DNA of 10,473 nucleotides from Nitrospirota bacterium (GCA_029859385.1 JAOUDF010000075.1:1-10473), one strand, 5' to 3'. Counted from the stretch's first letter, positions 1 to 6,632 are shown. Notes: generated from the sequence alone by a model not told the origin. A program made the numbers and translations.

Positions 1-1503
1 GTTGTTGAGAAAGGCCCGGTCGTGGCTTACCACCAGCAGCGTCCCCTGATAGTCCATAAGCAGCTCCTCCAGCAGCTCCAGGGTCTCGGCGTCGAGGTCG
101 TTGGTGGGTTCGTCGAGCACCAGCACGTTTGACGGCTTGGTGAAGAGGCGCGCCAGCAGAAGGCGGTTGCGCTCGCCGCCGGAGAGGACCTTTACCGGTG
201 TGCGCGCCCGCTCCGGTGAGAAGAGAAAGTCCTGCAGGTAGCCGATGACGTGCCGCTGGTTGCCGCCGATGGTGACATAGTCGGTACCCTCCGCCACGTT
301 GTCGAGCACGCTCTTTTCGTCGTCGAGCTGGGCGCGAAGCTGGTCGAAGTAGGCGACCTCCATCCGCGTGCCGTGGCGGATGCTCCCTGTCTGTGGCTCC
401 AGATCTCCCAGCAAAAGGCGCAGCAGCGTGGTCTTGCCCGAACCATTGGGGCCGATGATCCCTATCCGGTCGCCCCGGATGATGGTGGTGGAAAGATCGG
501 CGATGACGGGCTGCTCATCGTACCGGTAACTTACCCCCTCGGCCTCGATCACCAGCCTGCCGCCGCGCTCGGCCTCCTGTATCTGCATCCGAACATGGCC
601 GGTGACCTCACGCCGCTGCCGCCTTTCCTCGCGCAGCGTCTTCAGCGCCCGTACCCGGCCTTCGTTACGGGTGCGCCGGGCCTTGATCCCCTGGCGGATC
701 CACGCCTCTTCCTTTGCCAGCTTTTTGTCGAACTGGGCCTGCTGGTTTGCCTCGGCCTCCAGCGCCGCCTGTCTGCGTTCCAGGTAAGTGGCATAGTTCC
801 CCGGCCAGCTGGTAAGCCGTCCCCGGTCAAGCTCGACGATACGGGTGGCCAGCCGCTGAAGCAGCATCCGGTCGTGGGTGATGAAGAGGAGCGCGCCGCC
901 GAAGCCCAGGAGGAACTCTTCGAGCCAGCCGATGGAGGAGATGTCCAGGTGGTTGGTCGGCTCGTCCAGAAGCAGGAGGTCGGGCTGGGAGACCAGCGCC
1001 CTGGCCAGCAGCACCCGGCGCTTCATCCCTCCGGAGAGGGTTGAAAAATCTTCGTCCGCGGGCAGGTCGAGATGGGTAAGGACGGTTTCGACCTGCTGCT
1101 GGGAGTCCCATCCGCCCGCCGCCTCGAGGGCGTGATGAATCCGCTCCAGCTCTTCCATTAACGCGCTGCTGCCGTCAACGGCCAGTTGTACGCTCACCCG
1201 GTGATAGGCGGCCAGCAGCTCACTCCCTTTGAGTCCTCCGGCGACCACATTGAACACCGTCCCGGAAAGCCCTTGCGGCACCTCCTGCTCCAGCATGGTG
1301 ATCCGCACCCCCTGCGGACGAATAATCTCCCCGGCGTCGTGGGTGATCTCCCCGGCGATGAGCCGCATCAAGGTCGATTTCCCCGTACCGTTACGCCCGA
1401 CGAGGCAGATACGTTCGCCCTTCTCTATCTGAAGGTCCGCGCCCTCCAGCAGCGACGGGCCGCCGAAACTTACCGAAATTCCCTGTAAGGCAAGTAATGC
1501 CAT
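1..1503 (-). CDS. uup: ABC-F family ATPase Uup, C-terminus beyond window edge
   Basis: This is a soluble duplicated-ATPase ABC-F protein. Family members act at the ribosome (and Uup has been linked to branched-DNA metabolism) rather than in transport. There are 501 codons visible. NBD1 has Walker A GRNGTGKS at 36-43, signature LSGG at 156-159 and Walker B with D180-E181. NBD2 has Walker A GPNGSGKT at 351-358, LSGGER at 440-445 and Walker B D464-E465. The visible part ends just after the second H-loop (VSHDR). The inter-domain arm at roughly 245-300 contains EEAWIRQGIKARRTRNEGR, a segment characteristic of the Uup branch, which is why I choose Uup over EttA or YheS. E. coli Uup is about 635 residues, so the missing part should be the end of NBD2 and the C-terminal coiled coil. 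The ATG at 1503 follows an AAGGAG Shine-Dalgarno. It is divergent from the mscS-type gene. No transmembrane segment is seen. Confidence 0.95.
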   Translation of the reverse strand, partial: MALLALQGISVSFGGPSLLEGADLQIEKGERICLVGRNGTGKSTLMRLIAGEITHDAGEIIRPQGVRITMLEQEVPQGLSGTVFNVVAGGLKGSELLAAYHRVSVQLAVDGSSALMEELERIHHALEAAGGWDSQQQVETVLTHLDLPADEDFSTLSGGMKRRVLLARALVSQPDLLLLDEPTNHLDISSIGWLEEFLLGFGGALLFITHDRMLLQRLATRIVELDRGRLTSWPGNYATYLERRQAALEAEANQQAQFDKKLAKEEAWIRQGIKARRTRNEGRVRALKTLREERRQRREVTGHVRMQIQEAERGGRLVIEAEGVSYRYDEQPVIADLSTTIIRGDRIGIIGPNGSGKTTLLRLLLGDLEPQTGSIRHGTRMEVAYFDQLRAQLDDEKSVLDNVAEGTDYVTIGGNQRHVIGYLQDFLFSPERARTPVKVLSGGERNRLLLARLFTKPSNVLVLDEPTNDLDAETLELLEELLMDYQGTLLVVSHDRAFLNN

Positions 1504-1682
1504 GCTGACTGCTCTCCTTCTTCAAGTTAACCGCACGGGGGTTCCCGGGAATTTTAAAGGCCGATATGAGGCGCGTTGAGTTGATACCTGCCGGCGAAGA
1601 TTGTTCATAAATTCTGGCAAGGAGTATCATGGTTTCCTCGGGCAATGATCTGACGCATTTTAGCAAAAAGCGGTCTGTCGGG

Positions 1683-1691
1683 TGGTATAAT
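1683..1691 (+). promoter_or_regulatory. Extended -10 promoter candidate for the mscS-type gene
   Basis: TGGTATAAT gives a perfect TATAAT (1686-1691) preceded by the TG of an extended -10. No convincing -35 lies at normal spacing, as expected for extended -10 promoters. It would start transcription near 1698, about 50 bp before the ATG at 1750. The rest of the 246-bp divergent gap (1504-1749) shows no gene. It contains a 10-bp palindrome, TTCCCGGGAA, at 1542-1551, and no clear uup promoter could be picked. Confidence 0.55.
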
Positions 1692-1749
1692 TCTGTCAAT
1701 ATCCCGTCATTCCGTCCATTCCCACAAACCCGCAGGAGGAGAATACGCC

Positions 1750-2565
1750 ATGTCGCTAAAAGATATCCCCATAGAGCTTCTCATAGGGTATGGCATGCAG
1801 ATCGCCGGCGCCCTGATCGTTCTCGCCGTCGGCGCAATCATTGCCAACTGGGTGGGCAATCTCGCCCGGGGCTGGCTCGAAAAGAGGGAGATGGAGCCGC
1901 CGGTCAGGTTGCTGCTGGTCCGCATAGTCAAAGGTCTTATCTTCATATTTGCCCTGCTGGTTGCCCTCGACCAGTTCGGCGTCAAGATAGCGCCGCTTGT
2001 TGCGGGGCTTGGCGTGGCCGGCATCGGGGTCGGCATTGCCCTCCAGGGGGTGTTGGGCAACGTCATGGCCGGCTTGACCATCATCTTCACCAAACCGTAC
2101 CGTGTGGGGGAGTACATCGAACTGCTGGATGTCTACGGACAGGTCAAAGCCATCGATATCTTCTCCACCGTCCTCGAACATGCGGACCATTCCCGGGTCG
2201 TGATCCCCAACCGGAAGGTCATCGGGGAGATCCTCCACAACTACGGTACCATGCGTCAACTCAACCTCAGCGTTGGTATCGCCTATGCCTCGGACCTGGG
2301 CCGGACAATGGAGATAATCAGGGGCGTCCTCGATAAAAACCCGCGGGTGCTGAAGGAACCGTCAGCTTTGGTGGGCGTCACCATGCTGGATGATTCGGCC
2401 ATTACCGTCTCGGTGAAGCCGTGGGTGGAGATCCCTGACTTTATCGATGCCCAGGCCGAACTCTACCGGGAGATCGTCGAGCAGTTCCGTACGCATGATA
2501 TTTCAATACCCTTCCCGCAGCGGGAGGTGCGTCTCTTGGGGAGGCAGATGGCAGAGGCGGCGTAG
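1750..2565 (+). CDS. mscS: MscS-family small-conductance mechanosensitive channel
   Basis: This is an inner-membrane channel that opens under membrane tension and releases solutes during hypo-osmotic shock. It has 271 residues, close to the 286 of E. coli MscS, so it is the minimal form without extra domains. Hydrophobic segments lie near 13-35 (TM1), 57-76 (TM2) and 82-113 (TM3). The pore helix reads AGLGVAGIGVGIALQG followed by NVMAG, the Gly/Ala-packed pattern of MscS TM3. KPYRVGEYIEL begins the beta domain, and IPNRKVIGE and the C-terminal IPFPQREVRLL are conserved cytoplasmic-vestibule motifs. The ATG is preceded by AGGAGGA at a normal distance. The cytochrome gene follows after 46 bp on the same strand with no terminator between, so co-transcription is likely. 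The symbol is a family assignment; other MscS paralogues in the genome cannot be excluded. Confidence 0.93.
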   Translation: MSLKDIPIELLIGYGMQIAGALIVLAVGAIIANWVGNLARGWLEKREMEPPVRLLLVRIVKGLIFIFALLVALDQFGVKIAPLVAGLGVAGIGVGIALQGVLGNVMAGLTIIFTKPYRVGEYIELLDVYGQVKAIDIFSTVLEHADHSRVVIPNRKVIGEILHNYGTMRQLNLSVGIAYASDLGRTMEIIRGVLDKNPRVLKEPSALVGVTMLDDSAITVSVKPWVEIPDFIDAQAELYREIVEQFRTHDISIPFPQREVRLLGRQMAEAA

Positions 2566-2611
2566 GTTGGCAGTAACGGGATCAATCCTACTTTTTCAGG
2601 GAGGTATTCTA

Positions 2612-2968
2612 ATGAATCCAGGAAAGCGGGGCTTTGCAGTCTTCGGTATTGCCGCAGGGGTAATTCTAATCGGCGGTACATCGGCTATGGCAGCGGGAAA
2701 CCAGGCGGAAGGCAAGAAGATATTCGACGGTATCTGCTCTTCGTGCCACGGGATGGATGGGGTAACGGAGATACCGGGCATACCGGTTTTCTCAAACGGT
2801 GAGAGGATGGACAAGGACGACGCGCCGCTCCTGGAGAGCATAAAAAACGGTGTCGACAACCCTGGCAACCCCGGCGGCATGTCGATGCCTCCCTATGGCG
2901 GCGGCCCGGAACTTAGCGATGGGCAGCTGGCGGACGTCCTCGGCTATGTCCGTACACTGAAGAAATAG
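2612..2968 (+). CDS. Exported monoheme class I cytochrome c
   Basis: A 118-residue electron carrier predicted to act in the periplasm. Residues 1-28 form a Sec signal peptide: KR at 5-6, a hydrophobic core to about 22, and probable cleavage after SAMA or MAA. There is no lipobox cysteine. The heme attachment motif CSSCH is at 42-46, and M92 in the MSMPPYGG segment is the likely distal ligand. LADVLGYVRTLKK is the usual C-terminal helix of cytochrome c / c551-553-like domains. I place the start at 2612, not at an in-frame ATG at 2447 inside the mscS gene. The 2612 ATG has AGGGAGG just upstream, and only from there does a signal peptide appear at the N-terminus. It lies 46 bp after mscS and converges with the DUF255 gene after only 12 bp. 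The redox partner is not evident from the neighbours. Confidence 0.92.
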   Translation: MNPGKRGFAVFGIAAGVILIGGTSAMAAGNQAEGKKIFDGICSSCHGMDGVTEIPGIPVFSNGERMDKDDAPLLESIKNGVDNPGNPGGMSMPPYGGGPELSDGQLADVLGYVRTLKK

Positions 2969-2980
2969 GCTTGGTGGTTT

Positions 2981-5086
2981 CTATTTCAGATTAGTCATTA
3001 ACGCGTCAACGTTTCTTGCATCCGTCGTCGGTGCTGCGCAGCTGAAGTTACGGCACACATAGGCCGTTGCCTTGCCGTCGACGGACCGCATCTCCCGCAC
3101 AAAGGGGGCAATGTCAACTATGGCCGATTCATCGTGCGTCGGCCGCATGAGTACCACTTTGTTTGGCACGAAATGTCTTCGCAATGCCTTAAGCATCGCG
3201 TTGGTATCATCTTGCCCCGCGTCTCCTGCGACAACAACTTCACTCGTAGGCCCCAAGACAAAGTCGAGGGCCGAGAGGAAGAGAGTAAATCCCGACGGAA
3301 CCCTTGCCACATCGCCGGAAAATGCCCGTGCAGTCTTGGCCGCCTTTTCCTCCAGGTCAGTATCACCCGTCATCCGGGCCAGACGAAGCAGGTTGAGCAT
3401 GGCCACTGAATTACCCGAGGGGAGCGCGCCGTCGAATATCTCCTTTTTCCGTACCAGTAGTTCTTCACCGTCGTCGGGAGTGAAATAAAAACCGCCGTTC
3501 TCACTGTCCCTGAAATGCGTCAGCATATCGCGGGTGAGGTCGCGGGCGGCCTTGAGATATTGCGTTTCGAAGGTGGCTTCATAAAGGTCGATGAGCCCCC
3601 ATACGAAAAAGGCGTAGTCGGTGAGGTGCGCCGTGATAGCGGCTTCGCCATCGCGGTAGCGGTGCAGGAGCCTTCCGTCGGGCCTCCGCAGAGTTGTAAG
3701 AATAAAGTCGGCAGCCTTTTGCGCGACCATGGCGTATTCGGGTGCGTCGAGGGCCTGAGCCCCCTTGGCGAGGGCAGCGATCATGAGGCCATTCCAGTCG
3801 GTGAGGACCTTGTCGTCGAGGCCGGGACGGATACGCTTTTCTCTGGCGGCGAGGAGTTTTTCGCGGATGGTTTCGATGTGCTCTGAGAGCTGGTTTTGGG
3901 AAAGCCCCATCTTCTTCGCGAGCGATTCAAGAGATCGGGTGAGGTGGAGGATGTTTCCACCGGTCTTTTGATGCGAGACCTCGTCGGCGAAGTTGCCGTC
4001 TTCGGCGACATTCCATACCTCCATGGCTACGGCTGAATCTTCTGCGCCGAGAATTGCGCGAAGCTCATCGGCGGTCCAGAGGTAAAACTTCCCCTCGATC
4101 CCTTCGCTGTCAGCATCCTCCCCTGAAAAGAAGGCGCCCTCCGGCGATGTCATGTCTCGCATTACATAGGTAAAAATCTCCCGTGCCGTGTTGCCATATG
4201 CCGCATTGCCGGTGGCCTGCCACGCTTCGATAAAAGCCATGGCGACAAAAGCCTGGTCGTAGAGCATCTTCTCAAAATGAGGGACGAGCCACCGGGCGTC
4301 GGTGGAATAGCGGTGAATACCGAATCCAAGATGGTCATAGATACCGCCGCTACGGAAAGCCCGCAACGTCTTTTCAACCATAAGCAAGGAGCCTTCCCTG
4401 CCGGTCCGCTTCCAGTGCCGGAGCAGGAAGAGGAGGTGGGACGGGTTGGGAAACTTGGGGGCGTCGTCGAATCCGCCGTGCTCCTGGTCGAACCGCATTT
4501 CGAGCTGGGCGGCCGCGGCATTCAGGGTGGGGATGCCCAACTCTCTGGCGGCGGATTGTTCCGCCTCATGCCTCAGGGCATCGGCGACGCGGTCTCCGCT
4601 GACGGTGATCTTGTTCCGGTCGTTATGCCACAACTCCATTATCCGCGGGACCAGTTCCATCATTCCCGTGTAACCGAACCGGCTCTCCTTCGGGATGTAG
4701 GTTCCGGCAAAGAACGGCTTTTTGTCGTGGGTCATGATGATGGTGAGCGGCCATCCGCCACGGCCCGTAATGAGCTGACAGGCGGTCATGTAGACGCCGT
4801 CGATATCGGGCCGCTCCTCCCGGTCGACCTTTATGGAGACGAAGGCGTCGTTCATCAGAGCCGCTACTTCGGCGTCTTCGAACGACTCCCGCTCCATGAC
4901 ATGGCACCAGTGGCAGGTGGAGTAGCCGATGGAGAGAAAAATGGGCTTGTCCTCGGCCCGCGCCTTCTCGAAGGCTTCTTCACCCCACGGGTGCCAGTCA
5001 ACAGGGTTGTAGGCATGCTGGAGGAGGTAGGGGCTTTTTTCGGAGATCAGTCTGTTTGCAAAGGGTCTGCTCTCCTGAGTACGCAT
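2981..5086 (-). CDS. DUF255 thioredoxin-domain protein, YyaL/SSP411 family
   Basis: A 701-residue cytosolic protein of the family containing B. subtilis YyaL and mammalian spermatogenesis-associated protein 20. Its biochemical function is not established. The N-terminal domain (about 5-165) is a thioredoxin-like DUF255 module. It has the family hallmarks SPYLLQHAYNPVDW (18-31), a CHWCH motif at 58-62 and VDREERPDID. The remainder (about 190-560) resembles an (alpha/alpha)6 barrel of the N-acylglucosamine-2-epimerase / cellulase-like class, including HFEKMLYDQA and GEDADSEG. A C-terminal pair C678/C683 sits in CRNFSC. The length is normal and there is no frameshift. No signal peptide or membrane segment is visible. 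The ATG at 5086 is chosen because the family starts just before the NRLISEKSPYL segment; a modest GAAAGGG serves as Shine-Dalgarno. It lies 81 bp downstream of the two small membrane-protein genes on the same strand, so read-through is possible. Confidence 0.93.
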   Translation of the reverse strand: MRTQESRPFANRLISEKSPYLLQHAYNPVDWHPWGEEAFEKARAEDKPIFLSIGYSTCHWCHVMERESFEDAEVAALMNDAFVSIKVDREERPDIDGVYMTACQLITGRGGWPLTIIMTHDKKPFFAGTYIPKESRFGYTGMMELVPRIMELWHNDRNKITVSGDRVADALRHEAEQSAARELGIPTLNAAAAQLEMRFDQEHGGFDDAPKFPNPSHLLFLLRHWKRTGREGSLLMVEKTLRAFRSGGIYDHLGFGIHRYSTDARWLVPHFEKMLYDQAFVAMAFIEAWQATGNAAYGNTAREIFTYVMRDMTSPEGAFFSGEDADSEGIEGKFYLWTADELRAILGAEDSAVAMEVWNVAEDGNFADEVSHQKTGGNILHLTRSLESLAKKMGLSQNQLSEHIETIREKLLAAREKRIRPGLDDKVLTDWNGLMIAALAKGAQALDAPEYAMVAQKAADFILTTLRRPDGRLLHRYRDGEAAITAHLTDYAFFVWGLIDLYEATFETQYLKAARDLTRDMLTHFRDSENGGFYFTPDDGEELLVRKKEIFDGALPSGNSVAMLNLLRLARMTGDTDLEEKAAKTARAFSGDVARVPSGFTLFLSALDFVLGPTSEVVVAGDAGQDDTNAMLKALRRHFVPNKVVLMRPTHDESAIVDIAPFVREMRSVDGKATAYVCRNFSCAAPTTDARNVDALMTNLK

Positions 5087-5143
5087 TTTGAGGCCCTTTC
5101 AAGGTTCTTTAAGCGGTATTCCCTATGAAGGTTCGTACCTATC

Positions 5144-5171
5144 AAAATAACGGCAGATGCCATAAAGTCAA
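5144..5171 (-). promoter_or_regulatory. Possible promoter of the DUF255 gene
   Basis: On the minus strand, TTGACT (5166-5171) and TATTTT (5144-5149) are separated by 16 bp. They match the sigma70 consensus at 5 of 6 and 4 of 6 positions. The -35 overlaps the stop codon of the 61-residue small gene, and transcription would start about 50 bp before the ATG at 5086. This would let the DUF255 gene be expressed independently of the small-gene pair. It rests on a consensus match only. Confidence 0.4.
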
Positions 5172-5353
5172 GGTCGACGGTCGTTTCTTGACGAACCTCC
5201 GCGACATTCATCACAGGGCAAGGGCTTATTCTTCCTTGATTGCATCATGTCCAGGGCTACTTTCAATTTCCGGCGTTCAGGGAAGCATCTGAACGCATAG
5301 GCGGTGACCAGTGCGGTAAAACCCGAGATAGCAGCGGCTGCGGCGACCATCAT
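5168..5353 (-). CDS. Unrecognised small single-span membrane protein with CxxC tail
   Basis: A 61-residue protein I do not recognise. An Ala-rich hydrophobic segment (about 3-21) is a predicted membrane span. It is followed by RCFPERRK and a basic, polar tail with C47-x-x-C50 (PCDEC) and a third Cys at 23. By the positive-inside rule the tail should be cytoplasmic. The start is well supported: GGAGG (5362-5366) lies 8 nt upstream of the ATG. That ATG overlaps the stop of the preceding small gene as ATGA, indicating translational coupling. The layout (short N-terminal span, cysteine-containing tail, Fur-box-like upstream sites) loosely recalls small accessory proteins of Feo iron transport. 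I see no real sequence match and no feoB nearby. A metal-linked role is only an inference. Confidence 0.7.
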   Translation of the reverse strand: MMVAAAAAISGFTALVTAYAFRCFPERRKLKVALDMMQSRKNKPLPCDECRGGSSRNDRRP

Positions 5354-5463
5354 GACCGTTTCCTCCGTTTTCTTCGTTCAGCCAAATGCCAGAGGTGTCC
5401 CGAGAGGACAACCAGTTCCGCGACAGTTACGATACCCGTAAAGATAAGAATGCCTGTTCCCAT
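5350..5463 (-). CDS. Unrecognised 37-residue membrane peptide, first gene of coupled pair
   Basis: A tiny gene encoding a hydrophobic N-terminal span (about 4-22), then HLWHLAERRK and a very basic end (RRKRRKRS). This suggests a single-span inner-membrane peptide with a cytoplasmic tail. The start codon at 5463 is preceded by GGAGGT at 4 nt spacing. The stop TGA shares four bases (ATGA) with the start of the 61-residue gene. Both small proteins place an ERRK motif a short distance after their membrane span, so they may be diverged copies or partners. A consensus-like promoter and two Fur-box-like palindromes lie upstream. No cysteine is present. Function is unknown. The case for it being real rests on the Shine-Dalgarno, the overlap, and membrane-like composition; sequence homology is untested. 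Confidence 0.65.
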   Translation of the reverse strand: MGTGILIFTGIVTVAELVVLSGHLWHLAERRKRRKRS

Positions 5464-5496
5464 GTTACCTCCGTTAATGGCGGTACCCCTAAAGAA

Positions 5497-5515
5497 ATTG
5501 AAATCCGTTTTCAAT
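5497..5515. promoter_or_regulatory. Fur-box-like 19-bp palindrome, downstream copy
   Basis: ATTGAAATC-C-GTTTTCAAT is a 9-1-9 inverted repeat with 8 of 9 arm positions complementary, and one more pair on each side also matches. The size and the arm/centre layout are those of the classical 19-bp Fur box. It lies 33 bp upstream of the first small gene's ATG and downstream of the predicted transcription start, where a repressor would act as a roadblock. It starts exactly 70 bp from the second, related palindrome. Binding by Fur or another family member is inferred. Confidence 0.55.
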
Positions 5516-5555
5516 TGATGGACACGGCATGCGCTTTTCGTCGATAGTCGAAGCT

Positions 5556-5584
5556 AGTTTATGGAAATTGAAAGTCAATGTCAA
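5556..5584 (-). promoter_or_regulatory. Sigma70-type promoter of the small-gene pair
   Basis: On the minus strand, a perfect TTGACA (5579-5584) is followed after 17 bp by TAAACT (5556-5561; 4 of 6). Transcription would begin near 5549, giving a leader of about 85 nt before the ATG at 5463. The -35 and spacer are covered by a Fur-box-like palindrome (5567-5585), the arrangement expected for repression by occlusion. Confidence 0.6.
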
Positions 5585-5585
5585 T
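5567..5585. promoter_or_regulatory. Fur-box-like 19-bp palindrome over the promoter
   Basis: ATTGAAAGT-C-AATGTCAAT is a 9-1-9 inverted repeat with 7 of 9 arm positions complementary. It contains an inner perfect ATTGA-N3-TCAAT. It shares the ATTGA outer arms, 19-bp size and central C with the palindrome at 5497-5515. It overlaps the -35 hexamer and most of the spacer of the small-gene promoter. A Fur-family operator is the simplest reading; no binding data are available from sequence alone. Confidence 0.55.
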
Positions 5586-5589
5586 AGCA

Positions 5590-5623
5590 AAATAAAAACA
5601 CCGGAAGAAAAGCGTTTCCAGCG
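5590..5623 (-). terminator. Intrinsic terminator of the agmatinase-family gene
   Basis: Read on the minus strand, CGCTGGAA (5616-5623) pairs with TTCCGGTG (5599-5606), giving eight pairs including two G-U, around a 9-nt loop. The stem is immediately followed by TTTTTATTT, and A-U pairs extend it into the U tract. It begins 14 bp after the stop codon at 5637 and ends just before the small-gene promoter, so it insulates the two units. Confidence 0.75.
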
Positions 5624-5636
5624 TTCTCGTTGATTT

Positions 5637-6506
5637 TCAGGGTGATGGGTTAACCGCCCCGCAGATGGCCGCCATCATCAGGCGGGAGGCGAGGTGGGAG
5701 GTCATGTCCTGCAGGTCGCAGGGGGGGCATACCTCCATGACGTCCATGCCGATGAGCCCCAGTCCGGCCAGTTCCTCCACCAGGTAGAGGGCCTTGCTGC
5801 TGCTGATGCCGCCGGGCACGGGAACTGCCACTCCCGGCGCGAAGGCCGGGTCTACGGCATCCATGTCGAAGGATATGTAGAGGTCGCCCTTTACCCGCTC
5901 CTTCAGCTCGCGGAATATCTGGGCCGCACCTTTTTCCTCCAGCTCCAGCGGCCTGATGACCAGCAGGTTCTTCCGCAGCAGGTTTTCCAACTCTTCCGGC
6001 TCGGGAGCGCGGATGCCGATCTCGGCGCTGGAGGAGAAACGGACGTTTTTATATTCCGAAATATCACAGACCACGGAGCCGTAATACTCCCGGGATGAGC
6101 AGACAAAGTCGGGGTGGGCGTCGAAGTAGACGATGTTCACCGGCCGCACCGCATCGATCCCCTTGAGGATCTCGGCGGTAATGGAGTGATCGCCGCCCAT
6201 GGTGACGGGTATCTTTCCTCTCCGGACCAGGTCTTCGACCAGATGCCTGATGTCGGCCTTTGCTACGTTGCCATAGTCGAATATCCTTCGCTGGGCGGCG
6301 TTTTTGCCCGGCAGCGATATGCTCCGTATCCCGGCCCGCTCGAAGACCTCCCGCTCGTGGGCCACGCGCCGGATGGTGTCGGGGGCCTGCCATGCGCCGG
6401 AGCGATGGGCATGAGAGCCGCCTTCATCGGGCACGCCGATGATGACGAACTCGGCGTCGTCGAGATTATCGGTATTGGCCCAGGGGAATTGGGGTGTGGA
6501 AGTCAT
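5637..6506 (-). CDS. Ureohydrolase (agmatinase/arginase family), substrate uncertain
   Basis: A 289-residue cytosolic binuclear-manganese hydrolase. Family members release urea from guanidino compounds such as agmatine or arginine. All expected metal ligands are present: H107 in GGDHS, D129/H131/D133 in DAHPD, and D214/D216 in SFDMDAVDP. E258 in GMDVMEV matches the conserved active-site glutamate. Agmatinase (SpeB) is the usual annotation for this length. Two points differ from typical agmatinases. The SHG/SHAT-type histidine after the DAHxD motif is missing (the region reads REYYGSVV at 139-146). The usual EVNP is EVCPPCD, giving C260 and C263. I therefore leave the substrate open and give no symbol. 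Start ATG at 6506 with AGAGG upstream. It is divergent from the helicase gene and monocistronic, since a terminator follows. No polyamine gene is adjacent. Confidence 0.88.
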   Translation of the reverse strand: MTSTPQFPWANTDNLDDAEFVIIGVPDEGGSHAHRSGAWQAPDTIRRVAHEREVFERAGIRSISLPGKNAAQRRIFDYGNVAKADIRHLVEDLVRRGKIPVTMGGDHSITAEILKGIDAVRPVNIVYFDAHPDFVCSSREYYGSVVCDISEYKNVRFSSSAEIGIRAPEPEELENLLRKNLLVIRPLELEEKGAAQIFRELKERVKGDLYISFDMDAVDPAFAPGVAVPVPGGISSSKALYLVEELAGLGLIGMDVMEVCPPCDLQDMTSHLASRLMMAAICGAVNPSP

Positions 6507-6533
6507 GTTTGGCCTCTTTGTGTCATTTTATCT

Positions 6534-6562
6534 TTGACATTGCTGTTTCTTTAGCGTATGGT
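6534..6562 (+). promoter_or_regulatory. Distal promoter candidate for the helicase gene
   Basis: A perfect TTGACA (6534-6539) is followed after 17 bp by TATGGT (6557-6562; 4 of 6). Transcription would start near 6569, leaving a leader of about 150 nt before the ATG at 6721. Long leaders are known on some cold-regulated DEAD-box helicase mRNAs; whether this one is regulated is not shown. No convincing promoter for the divergent agmatinase-family gene was found in the 214-bp gap. Confidence 0.5.
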
Positions 6563-6615
6563 TCGCTCCGTTAGATTTGTTCTCGCATAATCCGGTCTGC
6601 GTTGCAACTCTTCAT

Positions 6616-6632
6616 GGTTTATCCGTTAAACC
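6616..6632. repeat. Inverted repeat in the helicase leader
   Basis: GGTTTA and TAAACC are perfect 6-bp arms around a 5-bp centre TCCGT. The repeat lies about 20 bp upstream of the second -10 candidate at 6652. It could be an operator for that promoter or a small hairpin in the long leader of the distal promoter. No known regulator is recognised. Confidence 0.4.

Noticed and set aside
250..1044. Open frame of 264 codons on the plus strand
   Set aside because: It is antisense to the clear Uup coding sequence and has Pro/Leu-rich composition typical of a shadow frame in GC-rich DNA.
1542..1551. Perfect palindrome TTCCCGGGAA in the uup-mscS gap
   Set aside because: Ten bases with no second copy and no position relative to a clear promoter; chance is likely.
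1629..2336. Plus-strand open frame with an AAGGAG before its ATG
   Set aside because: Most of it overlaps the MscS-type gene in another frame and its product is a low-complexity His/Arg/Pro mixture. The MscS frame has its own better Shine-Dalgarno.
2447..2611. Longer N-terminus for the cytochrome gene
   Set aside because: It would overlap mscS and bury the signal peptide. The ATG at 2612 has AGGGAGG and starts the signal peptide directly.
5240..5518. Plus-strand open frame opposite the small membrane-protein genes
   Set aside because: It needs a TTG start and has no Shine-Dalgarno. The minus-strand pair has two strong ones, an ATGA overlap and a promoter.
6525..6530. TAAAAT on the minus strand as a -10 for the agmatinase-family gene
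   Set aside because: It would leave a leader of about a dozen bases and remove part of the ribosome binding region; the -35 match is poor.
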